DNA of 64,000 bases from Prolixibacteraceae bacterium UBA1413 (GTDB taxonomy: Bacteria; Bacteroidota; Bacteroidia; Bacteroidales; Prolixibacteraceae). Below the pieces are notes generated by a model, which ran no database searches, had not been told where the DNA came from, and saw nothing but the letters and a program-made list of their open reading frames with translations. Of this stretch, positions 43,216 through 51,325 are shown piece after piece. How positions within the stretch are numbered: position 1 is the first letter of the stretch; every line of letters starts with the position of its first letter. Location of the stretch: the NCBI GenBank assembly GCA_002304925.1, contig DBPT01000010.1, positions 1-64,000 on the forward strand, in the 5' to 3' direction. The position numbers and the translations under genes are program-made.

Positions 43216-43364
43216 ATACTTTCATATCAAACAATATAAATTGCCCCATCTTTTTAAGTCCCTTAACAGAATAATAATTCCTGCCTTCGGATCTTCCTCC
43301 TCAAAGCGCCCTTCGCGATGAGAAAATTGCAATTTTTAGTTTATTTTGCGTTATAATCAAAAAA

Positions 43365-45572
43365 ATGGCCGGAATGAGAAGCATTCGTTTTTTTATTATC
43401 CTTTTAACAGCCTTGCTGGTTATTTCACCGGCGGAAGCCCAAAAAACCATCACTTTTGATGATCTCTTCAAAAACCGGACGTTCAGCCCGAATCCCCTGC
43501 CCGGATTGAGATCCATGAACGATGGAAAGCATTACACCATGCTGGTGGACGGATCACAGATCGTCAAATACAAATACGAGAACGGCGAAAAAGTGGCTGT
43601 CCTTCTAGATGTCAGAAAAGTCGAAGACTCCCCGGTCAACCGGTTTTCAGCATACGAATTCAGTGCCGACGAGACCCGGATTTTGCTGACCACTTCCGTC
43701 GACCCCATTTACCGTCATTCGTTTACTGCCCTATATTATATATGGAATTCGGTAACAGAGGAACTCATGCCCCTTTCCGAGAAGGGCAGGCAGCAGCTGG
43801 CCACTTTCTCGCCCGATGGGGAAAGGGTAGCCTTTGTAAGGGATAACAATCTTTTTATCAAAAACCTGAAATTCGGCACGGAAAGCCAGGTGACCTTTGA
43901 CGGCGAAAGAAACAAAGTCATCAATGGGGCTCCCGACTGGGTGTATGAAGAGGAATTCGGTTTTAACAAAGCTTTTGCCTGGTCCCCCGACAGCAGGTTT
44001 CTGGCTTACATCAGGTTTGACGAATCGGAAGTCAGGGAATTCAGCATGACCCTTTTCCAGTCTGGACAACCGGGAAAGGAAACCAGTCCGGCCTATCCAC
44101 GTGTCGAAACCTTCAAATATCCGCGTCCTGGGGAAAAGAATTCACTGGTGACTGTAAGGATATATGATGTAAGGTCCAAAGCCAATATTCTGGCGGATAC
44201 CGGTAAGGAGACCGACATTTACATTCCGCGCATCCGGTGGGTTCCCGACGGATCGAGTCTGGCCATCATGCGGATGAACAGGCAGCAGAACCGCCTTGAC
44301 CTTTTGTATGTGAACCCGTATACGGGAGACTCCCGGATTGTGTTCACCGAAAAGAACGACCGCTTCGTGGATGAGGATTTCCTTGACAAACTGACCTATT
44401 TGGAGGATGGGCAGTTTGTGGTGACCAGCGAGCGCAACGGCTATGCCCATCTTTACCTGCATGACAAAGATGGATTTGAGAGCAGGCAACTGACTAACGG
44501 GCAATATGACGTGACGGCCTTTTACGGGTACGATCCGGTGCGGAAACGCTTTTATTACCAGGCGGCGGAATCCCCCATGGGGAGGGAGGTCTGTTTTGTC
44601 AGCAGTGACGGAAAGAAAAAGGGGAAACTTTCAGCGGTTTCCGGAACCAACCGGGCTGCATTCAGCCGTAATTTCAGTTATTATATCAACGAGTACACCA
44701 ACCTGTCCACCCCAATGGTAACGACGGTACACGACTGGACGGGGAAGCAGATCAGGATTCTGGAAGACAACAGCCGACTCAGGCAAAAACTGACGGAATA
44801 TCGGATACCCCTGAAGGAATTTTTCAGTTTCACCACTTCCGAAGGGGTAGTATTAAACGGATGGATGATAAAGCCCCCTGCTACGACCCCGGAAGGCAGG
44901 TTCCCCGTGGTGATCACCCAGTACAGCGGTCCTAACAGCCAGCAGGTCACTGATACCTGGAGCGTGGGGTGGAATGAATACCTCGCCCAGGAAGGCTTTC
45001 TGGTGGTCTGTGTCGATCCCCGGGGAACAGGGGCCCGCGGAGAGGATTTCAGGAAAGTCACCTATATGCAATTGGGGAAATATGAGTCGGACGACATGGT
45101 GGAGACCGCCCGCTATCTGGCGCGGCAGCCCTTTGTCGATGCCGGCAACATCGCCATCTGGGGATGGAGTTACGGAGGTTTCATGACAGCCCTCGCCATG
45201 GCAAAAGGGGGCACCCTCTTTAAAGCCGGCATTGCCGTGGCCCCTGTCACCAACTGGCGTTTTTACGATAACATTTATACGGAAAGGTATATGCGTACCC
45301 CGGAAGAAAATCCCGGTGGCTATGATCAGAATTCTCCTGTCACCCATGCCGACAAGATCACCGGCCGGCTGCTGATTGTCCATGGTTCGGCCGACGACAA
45401 CGTCCACGTCCAGAATACCATGACCTTCGCTGAGGCGCTGGTCCAGGCCGGCGTTCCTTTCGATATGGCCGTTTATACCGATAAGAACCATGGCATCCGC
45501 GGGGGAAATACAACCATGCACCTTTATCGGAAAATGGAGGATTTTCTCAAAAATAACCTGATGAACCGGTGA
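43365..45572 (+). CDS. Exported prolyl dipeptidyl peptidase (S9B, DPP IV family)
   Basis: The 735-residue protein has a signal peptide (about 1-25, ending AEAQ), an N-terminal beta-propeller with the double-Glu segment VYEEEFGFNKAFAWSPD that binds substrate amino ends, and a C-terminal alpha/beta hydrolase. The catalytic triad is Ser in WGWSYGGF (near 603), Asp in HGSADDNVH and His in DKNHGI. It removes dipeptides with Pro or Ala in second position, in the periplasm or at the surface, for peptide use. It is divergent from thrS and convergent with the nitrilase gene. Two small hairpins (45572-45584, 45591-45606) follow it. Confidence 0.94.
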   Translation: MAGMRSIRFFIILLTALLVISPAEAQKTITFDDLFKNRTFSPNPLPGLRSMNDGKHYTMLVDGSQIVKYKYENGEKVAVLLDVRKVEDSPVNRFSAYEFSADETRILLTTSVDPIYRHSFTALYYIWNSVTEELMPLSEKGRQQLATFSPDGERVAFVRDNNLFIKNLKFGTESQVTFDGERNKVINGAPDWVYEEEFGFNKAFAWSPDSRFLAYIRFDESEVREFSMTLFQSGQPGKETSPAYPRVETFKYPRPGEKNSLVTVRIYDVRSKANILADTGKETDIYIPRIRWVPDGSSLAIMRMNRQQNRLDLLYVNPYTGDSRIVFTEKNDRFVDEDFLDKLTYLEDGQFVVTSERNGYAHLYLHDKDGFESRQLTNGQYDVTAFYGYDPVRKRFYYQAAESPMGREVCFVSSDGKKKGKLSAVSGTNRAAFSRNFSYYINEYTNLSTPMVTTVHDWTGKQIRILEDNSRLRQKLTEYRIPLKEFFSFTTSEGVVLNGWMIKPPATTPEGRFPVVITQYSGPNSQQVTDTWSVGWNEYLAQEGFLVVCVDPRGTGARGEDFRKVTYMQLGKYESDDMVETARYLARQPFVDAGNIAIWGWSYGGFMTALAMAKGGTLFKAGIAVAPVTNWRFYDNIYTERYMRTPEENPGGYDQNSPVTHADKITGRLLIVHGSADDNVHVQNTMTFAEALVQAGVPFDMAVYTDKNHGIRGGNTTMHLYRKMEDFLKNNLMNR

Positions 45573-45614
45573 CCTGACTCAGGTGAACTACTTCCGATCT
45601 CGGAAGGCGGAGTT

Positions 45615-46382
45615 TTAAAATTCGATATCAAACCGGTCTCGGTCATTGAGTACAGGGAATTTTTTCCTGAATTTTTTCAATTCTTCCAGGTTCAGGGTAA
45701 AAGTTCGGGACGTTTCCTGATCGCCCAGCCAGGAGGTATCCCCCCGGGGTGTTATCACAGCAGAATCTCCCGTGTGGCTGATTCCTTTTCCGTCGATTCC
45801 GACGCGGTTCACTCCGGCGCAATAGCATTGGTTTTCCAGGGCTCTTGCCTTCAGCAGGCTCTTCCATACCTGATGCCGGGCCGTAGGCCAGTTGGCGAGG
45901 TAAACCAAAAGGTCGTAATCGTCGTGGTTGCGGGCCCAAACCGGAAAACGAAGGTCATAACATACCAGCAGCCTGATTTTCCATCCTTTCCATTCCACGG
46001 TTACCCGTTGTTTCCCCGGGGAGTAATGGTGATGCTCCTCCCCCATGGTAAAAAGGTGGTGTTTGTCGTACCATTGAAGTTTTCCATCGGGACGAGCCCA
46101 TACCAGCCGGTTATAAAAGCGCCCTGCTTCCCGGGCAATAAGGCTCCCTGCCACTACCGACTGCAAGGCTGACGCCCTTTCCATCATCCAGGTCACTGTC
46201 ATACCGCTCATATTTTCGGCAAGTTCTTCAACATCCATGGAAAAACCCGTGGAGAACATCTCCGGAAGCAAAACAACATCGCTTTCGGGCTGGTTTTCCA
46301 TCAAACCCGATATTCTTCTGAGGTTAACCTCTTTTTTCTTCCATTCCGGATTCGTCTGAATCAGCGTTACTTTCAGTTCCAT
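45615..46382 (-). CDS. Nitrilase-superfamily amidase, omega-amidase (YafV/Nit2)-like
   Basis: From the chosen ATG (MELKVTLIQTNPEW) the protein has 255 residues. The Glu-Lys-Cys triad lies in LLPEMFSTGF, YDKHHLF and VCYDLRFP, and LANWPTARHQVWKSLLKARA fits the YafV/Nit2 branch. These enzymes hydrolyse 2-oxoglutaramate or 2-oxosuccinamate, repairing dead-end keto-amides of transamination. The 20-codon upstream extension is not conserved. Repeat copy C lies just upstream. Confidence 0.9.
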   Translation of the reverse strand: MELKVTLIQTNPEWKKKEVNLRRISGLMENQPESDVVLLPEMFSTGFSMDVEELAENMSGMTVTWMMERASALQSVVAGSLIAREAGRFYNRLVWARPDGKLQWYDKHHLFTMGEEHHHYSPGKQRVTVEWKGWKIRLLVCYDLRFPVWARNHDDYDLLVYLANWPTARHQVWKSLLKARALENQCYCAGVNRVGIDGKGISHTGDSAVITPRGDTSWLGDQETSRTFTLNLEELKKFRKKFPVLNDRDRFDIEF

Positions 46383-46425
46383 CGCTCCGTTTTTTTCATT
46401 ACGCATGACGATTGAAAGAGCATTG

Positions 46426-46587
46426 AATTCCCATGAGTACATTGACTACATCCGTTCTTTGTGCCAGGCATGCATTAATGCCAGGTCTCTGCTTATGGCA
46501 GATCAGGTGCTGAAACCCGCCGAGCGCATCCCGATTTTCCGGGATTGGTTTCCCCGCTGCCCTGCGGCGGGAAGTTCAAATGATCCG
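46426..46587 (+). repeat. Structured intergenic repeat, copy C
   Basis: Third copy of the roughly 160-bp element. Its hairpins are GGCAT-6-ATGCC (46467-46482), ATCCCG-6-CGGGAT (46528-46545) and CCCGC/GCGGG (46553-46557, 46567-46571). It lies between the acyltransferase and nitrilase genes. An apparent 68-codon reading frame across it is not kept in the other copies. Confidence 0.85.
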
Positions 46588-46617
46588 CCGACTGGCACAA
46601 AAGACGGCTGAATGACT

Positions 46618-47172
46618 TTACTCTTCTGCCGTGTAGAGTTCGGGATGTTTCCCCGTAAGTCCTTTGCTGCGGTAAAAACCTTTCATCCGGCTGACGTCGG
46701 CCTGTGCATCCCCGGTCAGGGGGAAGATTTCAAACCAGCCTACTTCTTTTCTTCCCCAGTCAAAATATCCGAGATAAACGTCGGCACCTGTCATCCTGGC
46801 GATGGTGTGGAATCCTGCTTTCCAGTTTTTGGTCCGCTGCCGGGTACCTTCCGGGGCAATGGCCAGGTGAAACTTTTCATGGACTGCAAATGCCTCAACG
46901 GTCTGTCTGAGCAATGTGGCCCCCCGGGACCTGTCGACAGGAACAGCTCCGAGGCTTTTCAGCAGACTTCCCAGAGGCCAGAAAAACATCTCTTTTTTGA
47001 TCATGACGCGGGCTCGTCCTCCCACAGAGGTATAGTAGAGCCACGAAATCACAAAATCCCACATGCTGGTATGGGGAACCCCGATGATGATGGCCTTGTC
47101 GGAAGGCACCACTCCCGCAGTTACTCTCCATCCCATCAGCCTGAGCAATGTGCCGCACAATTTTCTCTTCAT
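46618..47172 (-). CDS. Lysophospholipid acyltransferase (PlsC-like)
   Basis: The 184-residue protein has the acyltransferase motif I PHTSMWD (H-x4-D), a middle motif around GAVPVDRSRG and motif III IAPEGTRQRT. The family transfers acyl chains to lysophosphatidic acid or related lipids at the inner membrane. At 184 residues it belongs to the short branch common in Bacteroidota, whose substrate is uncertain. Its ATG overlaps the stop of the B3/B4 gene by 4 bases. Confidence 0.9.
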   Translation of the reverse strand: MKRKLCGTLLRLMGWRVTAGVVPSDKAIIIGVPHTSMWDFVISWLYYTSVGGRARVMIKKEMFFWPLGSLLKSLGAVPVDRSRGATLLRQTVEAFAVHEKFHLAIAPEGTRQRTKNWKAGFHTIARMTGADVYLGYFDWGRKEVGWFEIFPLTGDAQADVSRMKGFYRSKGLTGKHPELYTAEE

Positions 47173-47834
47173 CCTTCTGTAATATTTGTTTCCATATTGG
47201 AGGCCCCGGCATATTTCCCAAGCAACTGAATGCTGAGTCGGGCGGCTTCATCCATCTTTCCGGAGTTGCCGAAGCCGATGATGATCATCAGAAACCTGCG
47301 CGTGGAGGGGTCCACCCCGGTGCGCTCAGAGTCACTGGTAGGACTTCCGAAGGCCCCCAGGTTGTCCCGAAAGACGGGCAACCCTTCGATGTTCAGGTCA
47401 CCCCTGCCAAGACCCCGGTAAGGTTCCCCCGGCTTCCCAATGCCCATGTGAATTTCACCCTCTATTTTCCCGGCATCGTATCCTCCGATGGAGAACCCGG
47501 TGCTCAACGATACCAGATTCAGTAAATCAACAACATTGCCGATACGGTACAACTCCTCCCCTTTGACGATTCGCCGCAACAGCGCCTCAGCCGAGAGACG
47601 GTAACGAGCGGGATCTTTGCCGCAGGCTTTGTAGGCCGACCGGGAAGCCCTGATGGCCGGCAAGGCACTGATATCTTCCAGTTTCAGAGAGCAACGCAAC
47701 TCCCGGCACTTCTCCTCTATCATTTCCAATAACGGGGCCGGACTTTCTTCGGGAGTCACATCACATTCAATGCAGTATAACCGGATCCCGGGTACTCTGG
47801 CTTTTAACTCATCATCAATACTTGCAAAAATCAT
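47169..47834 (-). CDS. B3/B4 tRNA-binding-domain protein
   Basis: This 221-residue protein is a stand-alone B3/B4 domain like that in the PheRS beta chain, with ISALPAIRASRSAYKACGKDP, RRIVKGEELYRIGNVVDLLN and FGSPTSDSERTGVDP. Such proteins may edit mischarged tRNA or bind an amino-acid derivative; the function is not established. It is coupled to the acyltransferase gene by overlapping stop and start codons. Confidence 0.88.
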   Translation of the reverse strand: MIFASIDDELKARVPGIRLYCIECDVTPEESPAPLLEMIEEKCRELRCSLKLEDISALPAIRASRSAYKACGKDPARYRLSAEALLRRIVKGEELYRIGNVVDLLNLVSLSTGFSIGGYDAGKIEGEIHMGIGKPGEPYRGLGRGDLNIEGLPVFRDNLGAFGSPTSDSERTGVDPSTRRFLMIIIGFGNSGKMDEAARLSIQLLGKYAGASNMETNITEG

Positions 47835-47879
47835 ATCAGGCTTTTATTACCGGCATGGTGCCTCAGGAAAAATCAATGC

Positions 47880-47906
47880 AAAAAAAACAGGCTTTTCGCC
47901 TGTTTT
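47880..47906 (-). terminator. Intrinsic terminator after the DUF2795 gene
   Basis: On the minus strand AAAACAGGC and GCCTGTTTT form a 9-bp stem with a 5-base loop and end in T8. It lies 8 bases after the DUF2795 stop. Confidence 0.9.
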
Positions 47907-47913
47907 CATATTC

Positions 47914-48141
47914 TTAATATTCGTCTTCATTAAAGAAAAAATCATCCTTACTCGGATAATCGGGCCAGATATCCTCAATGCTTTCATACATCTCACCCTC
48001 ATCTTCTATCTCCTGAAGGTTTTCGATAACTTCAAGGGGAGCGCCAGAGCGAATGGCAAAATCTATCAGTTCATCCTTGGTTGCCGGCCAGGGAGCATCT
48101 TCCAGTTTTGATGCTAATTCGAGAGTCCAATACATATTCAT
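47914..48141 (-). CDS. DUF2795-domain small acidic protein
   Basis: This 75-residue protein has MYWTLELASKLEDAPWPATK, DELIDFAIRSGAPLEVIENL and an acidic tail (EDIWPDYPSKDDFFFNEDEY), as in the strongly conserved DUF2795 family of Bacteroidota. No function is known. ATG at 48141 or the next in-frame ATG two codons later are both possible. A strong terminator follows it, so it is probably a single-gene unit. Confidence 0.92.
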   Translation of the reverse strand: MNMYWTLELASKLEDAPWPATKDELIDFAIRSGAPLEVIENLQEIEDEGEMYESIEDIWPDYPSKDDFFFNEDEY

Positions 48142-48234
48142 TGATAATTAAGAGGTTACAAAAGCCTGCTTCAAAATTTCCGCGAATATACAAAATAAGA
48201 TATTACGTAAGAAGTACAATGCTCTTTTTTTAAT

Positions 48235-48261
48235 AAAAAAACGACCCCTGCAAATAGCAGG
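48235..48261 (-). terminator. Possible terminator after the 375-residue hypothetical gene
   Basis: On the minus strand CCTGC-5-GCAGG is followed, after five bases, by T7. The stem is short and the spacer long, so this is a weak call. Confidence 0.4.
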
Positions 48262-48264
48262 CCA

Positions 48265-49392
48265 TTATTCCGAATAATAGGACTTCTTGAACTCTATGTA
48301 TTCCTGGATGATAAAATCCTTTACCGGTTCCCAGAGATTGACAACATCACCGGTGACGGCAAAGACTTTTCCGTGGTTTTTATCTGCAATATTGTTCATT
48401 TGGGCGAAATTCCCCATAAAATTCTTAACATCCACGCATGCATCGGCCAGTTGTTGAAGGTTGACCGTTTCCGATTTCTCCAGGATGGTCAGAAAACGGA
48501 TCAGAATTTTACTGTTGTTTTGTCCCGACCGTTTAAACCATTTCGGAACCCTGTTCTTCACCTTTTCTATTTCACTTTTTACTTTTCCGTTCTCATCGCC
48601 ATGGACAAACTCTTTTTCTGCGACAGGTTCCCGGAAAAAGTCCAGGCTGGTATTGTCGGGCAGGTTTGTCTCAACTCCGCCATCTGGTTGCCTGTCACCT
48701 TTCCCCTGGTCCTTCTCCCTTTGTTTTCCCTCCAGCCCCGAATGCGGTTCCGAAGATTCTGACGGCTCTTCATTTTCCGAGGTGTAAGCCGTCAAAAGTT
48801 TGAAGGATCTGAGGAACAATTCACTGGTGTCAAACTGGTCATGGGTGCAATCCAGGGTGCCCATCAACACCTGGTCCCTGAAATCCTCGTTCGAAAGGTA
48901 AATGAATTCAGCCTGTTCCGACGTGAAATCTTCCTTCAGGATCTTGAAATAATTACGGATGACATCTTCTGTCGGACCGGTCACCTTTGGGGAGCAATAC
49001 ATCAAAACATGTTTCTGACCGGGAAAGTAACAGATCAGAGCAAGATAGGCTCTCAGCAGGTTTTTGATAACCCTGTTGCGCGTATCAGTTTTGGAGCCGA
49101 AGTTGATGCCATATTCGTGAAAAGTAACGTTGGCAGCATAAACCGTGTTCTCCTGGTCAAGTCCCAGCACATCGATTTCTGTTTGAAGGACGGTAGGTTC
49201 AAAGGGTGTTTTAAAAATTTCTGTAAATGCACGGTGTCGCTGAATCCTGTCGAACTCCCTTTTGGCCTTTTCATTCATCGCACCTTCCACCGGCCAGTTC
49301 ACTGATGGTTTCCATCCTGCCTGCACGATATGACAACCCACAACGTGCCGCAGATAACTGTTTACCAAAGATTCACCAATGTCGATTTTCAT
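48265..49392 (-). CDS. Hypothetical protein, possible degenerate PD-(D/E)xK-like N-terminal domain
   Basis: I do not recognise a named family for this 375-residue protein. The N-terminal part holds TEIDVLGLDQENTVYAANVT (71-90), which resembles the D...ExK core of PD-(D/E)xK nucleases but has Asn where the Glu would be. A charged, low-complexity linker (about 205-275) follows, and the C-terminal 100 residues look like a compact helical domain (PKWFKRSGQNNSKILIRFLT, NHGKVFAVTGDVVNLWEPV). No signal peptide or membrane helix is seen. It is flanked by DUF2795 and the cobalamin adenosyltransferase gene on the same strand. Confidence 0.8.
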   Translation of the reverse strand: MKIDIGESLVNSYLRHVVGCHIVQAGWKPSVNWPVEGAMNEKAKREFDRIQRHRAFTEIFKTPFEPTVLQTEIDVLGLDQENTVYAANVTFHEYGINFGSKTDTRNRVIKNLLRAYLALICYFPGQKHVLMYCSPKVTGPTEDVIRNYFKILKEDFTSEQAEFIYLSNEDFRDQVLMGTLDCTHDQFDTSELFLRSFKLLTAYTSENEEPSESSEPHSGLEGKQREKDQGKGDRQPDGGVETNLPDNTSLDFFREPVAEKEFVHGDENGKVKSEIEKVKNRVPKWFKRSGQNNSKILIRFLTILEKSETVNLQQLADACVDVKNFMGNFAQMNNIADKNHGKVFAVTGDVVNLWEPVKDFIIQEYIEFKKSYYSE

Positions 49393-49460
49393 AGATTCTT
49401 TATTTTAAACGTTCGTTTAAGAACGAAAACATACAAAGACAATTAGCCGGAAAACGAAGA

Positions 49461-50027
49461 TTAATCCTTTGCTTCCAACGGTTTCCAGGGCACTTCCGCG
49501 ATGCCAGTGTCACGGCCAGTTTTTCGGGACAATACGAAAAGAAAGTCAGAGAGCCGGTTAACATAGCGAATGATAACATCGTCGACTTCCGTGGTTTCTG
49601 CCAGTTGGACGATTCTCCGTTCGGCCCGTCTGCATACTGTCCGGGCGATGTGACAATACCCCACAAGAGCGGAACCCCCCGGAAGGATAAAACTCTGCAG
49701 GGGGTCTAATTCCATATCAAAGGCATCAATGGCATTTTCCAACCGAAGGATCTCTTCCCGGGTGATATTCAGGTTCCCGGAGATCTGTTTTCCCTTTTCA
49801 TCGGAAGCCAGCTTCGATCCGCAAATAAAAAGGTTACTTTGCACTGCGTACAATAAATCCTTGACTTCCGTGTCATCTGTCACTGACCTGATCAGTCCGA
49901 GCCATGAATTCAGTTCATCGATGGTCCCGTAGGCCTCAAGCCTCATTTCGCTTTTTTTCACCCGGGTACCCCCGACCAGACCTGTTGTCCCGTCATCCCC
50001 GGTTTTGGTGTATATTTTGGACTTCAT
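49461..50027 (-). CDS. pduO: ATP:cob(I)alamin adenosyltransferase, PduO type
   Basis: The 188-residue protein starts MKSKIYTKTGDDGTTGLVGG, the ATP-binding P-loop-like segment of PduO-type adenosyltransferases, and has YGTIDELNSWLGL, FILPGGS and CHIARTVCRRAERR. It makes adenosylcobalamin from cob(I)alamin and ATP for enzymes such as methylmalonyl-CoA mutase. It lies 9 bases after the ABC transporter ATPase gene on the same strand. Confidence 0.95.
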   Translation of the reverse strand: MKSKIYTKTGDDGTTGLVGGTRVKKSEMRLEAYGTIDELNSWLGLIRSVTDDTEVKDLLYAVQSNLFICGSKLASDEKGKQISGNLNITREEILRLENAIDAFDMELDPLQSFILPGGSALVGYCHIARTVCRRAERRIVQLAETTEVDDVIIRYVNRLSDFLFVLSRKTGRDTGIAEVPWKPLEAKD

Positions 50028-50036
50028 ACCTTCAGA

Positions 50037-50735
50037 TTAATAGATCGGGTTTGGATTTTCTACATCCGATTCAATTTCGCCATCTTTGAGTTTAATGATC
50101 CGGTGTGCATGGCGTGCAATATCCTCTTCGTGGGTGACCATCAGCAAGGTATTTCCCTTACTGTGAATTTCGGCAAACAGTTTCATGATCTCTTCCGAAA
50201 TTTTCGAGTCGAGGTTTCCTGTCGGTTCATCGGCAAGGAGGAGCGAAGGTTTGTTTACCAGGGCCCTGGCAATGGCCACCCTTTGCCGCTGTCCGCCCGA
50301 AAGTTCATTGGGTTTGTGTTCCACCCGGTCGCCAAGCCCCACATCTTCCAGCATTTTCAAGGCCATTTCACGCCTGGTTTGTTTATTCTCACCGGCATAG
50401 ATCAGGGGAAGCATCACGTTTTCCAACGCTGAATTTCTGGGCAGGAGATTGAAAACCTGAAAAACAAACCCGATCTCGCGGTTCCTGATTGCTGCCAACT
50501 GGCGGTCACTCATACTGCTCACCTCAGTACCGTTCAGGAGATAATTCCCGCTTGTCGGCGTATCCAGGCACCCTATGATATTCATCAACGTTGATTTCCC
50601 AGATCCCGAAGCCCCCATAACGGCAACGTATTCACCTTTGTATATGTCGAGCGTTACCGCCCGCAATGCCTTTACAACCGAAGGCCCTACCTTGTAATGC
50701 TTGACAATCTTGTCAAGACGGATCACTTTATGCAT
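50037..50735 (-). CDS. ABC transporter ATP-binding protein, MacB/LolD type
   Basis: From the ATG chosen (MHKVIRLDKIVKHYKVG) the protein has 232 residues. It has Walker A MGASGSGKST, the Q-loop FVFQVFNLLP, signature LSGGQRQRVAIARAL, Walker B LLLADEPTGNLDS and the H-loop MVTHEEDIA. It is of the MacB/FtsE/LolD branch that powers lipoprotein release, efflux or peptide export. No permease partner is next to it. Upstream in-frame codons overlap the preceding gene and were not used. Confidence 0.93.
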   Translation of the reverse strand: MHKVIRLDKIVKHYKVGPSVVKALRAVTLDIYKGEYVAVMGASGSGKSTLMNIIGCLDTPTSGNYLLNGTEVSSMSDRQLAAIRNREIGFVFQVFNLLPRNSALENVMLPLIYAGENKQTRREMALKMLEDVGLGDRVEHKPNELSGGQRQRVAIARALVNKPSLLLADEPTGNLDSKISEEIMKLFAEIHSKGNTLLMVTHEEDIARHAHRIIKLKDGEIESDVENPNPIY

Positions 50736-50752
50736 TAACAACATGCTCTTTA

Positions 50753-51292
50753 TCAGAAACAATGGAACCGTTTGACAACATAATCCTGTTTCCGGAATTT
50801 CCAACTGAAAACAATAATAGCTGTGTTTTTTACTTCAATGGTGAGGGGGACATCTTTAGAAAGGCGCAATTTATCAAATAATCTTTTCATTTCAAAATTT
50901 CCACAATTCCGGAGGATCCAGCAGGCCTCCTCACCATAAGCAGGAATATCCTCCGGGAAGGCAGCCGGAGAGGCGGAAATAATCATCTCCCTGACATTCC
51001 CCGCTCCTGTTTCCTCTGGAAGCGATGAAAGAACAGGAATTTCCGGGAAAAAGGTTCTTAACAGGAGGGTCTCCTCCTCTTTTCCGGAAAAAATAATCCT
51101 CTCGGGGCGGAAATGATCCGTCAGCCGGACGATGGTCCGGAGTTCCCTTCTCCTTTGGGAATTTATCGGAAATGAAAGGAGAACCTTATTCCGGAGGGGA
51201 TCATGTTTCCCGAAAAGGACCCTGGTAACCAAATGATAAACATATGGGGAGTGGATTCCGAATCCCAGAGGATTGCTGCGGATGGTTTTCAT
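50753..51292 (-). CDS. Conserved hypothetical, resembles a truncated methyltransferase-like family
   Basis: The 179-residue protein contains GFGIHSPYVYHLVTRVLFG near the start and an end resembling KQDYVVKRF, both seen at the ends of a Bacteroidota family annotated as class I methyltransferase-like. The SAM-binding glycine-rich motif is not evident, so the central domain appears eroded or highly diverged. It runs into the ABC ATPase gene with an 17-base gap and is divergent from recG. No function can be assigned. Confidence 0.65.
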   Translation of the reverse strand: MKTIRSNPLGFGIHSPYVYHLVTRVLFGKHDPLRNKVLLSFPINSQRRRELRTIVRLTDHFRPERIIFSGKEEETLLLRTFFPEIPVLSSLPEETGAGNVREMIISASPAAFPEDIPAYGEEACWILRNCGNFEMKRLFDKLRLSKDVPLTIEVKNTAIIVFSWKFRKQDYVVKRFHCF

Positions 51293-51311
51293 CGAATTGA
51301 CGACAGTTTGC

Positions 51312-51319
51312 TATCTTTG
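51312..51319 (+). promoter_or_regulatory. recG: -7 box of recG
   Basis: TATCTTTG matches TAnnTTTG and ends only 6 bases before the ATG. Transcription would start at or within about two bases of the start codon, giving a leaderless or nearly leaderless mRNA. Confidence 0.6.
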
Positions 51320-51325
51320 TGGTTG

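Noticed and set aside
43178..43364. T-box or other leader riboswitch before thrS
   Set aside because: The -7 box lies about 30 bases before the ATG, leaving no room for a structured leader.
46405..46611. 68-codon open frame upstream of the nitrilase gene
   Set aside because: It crosses repeat copy C, and the frame is partly shared with copy A but broken in copy B.
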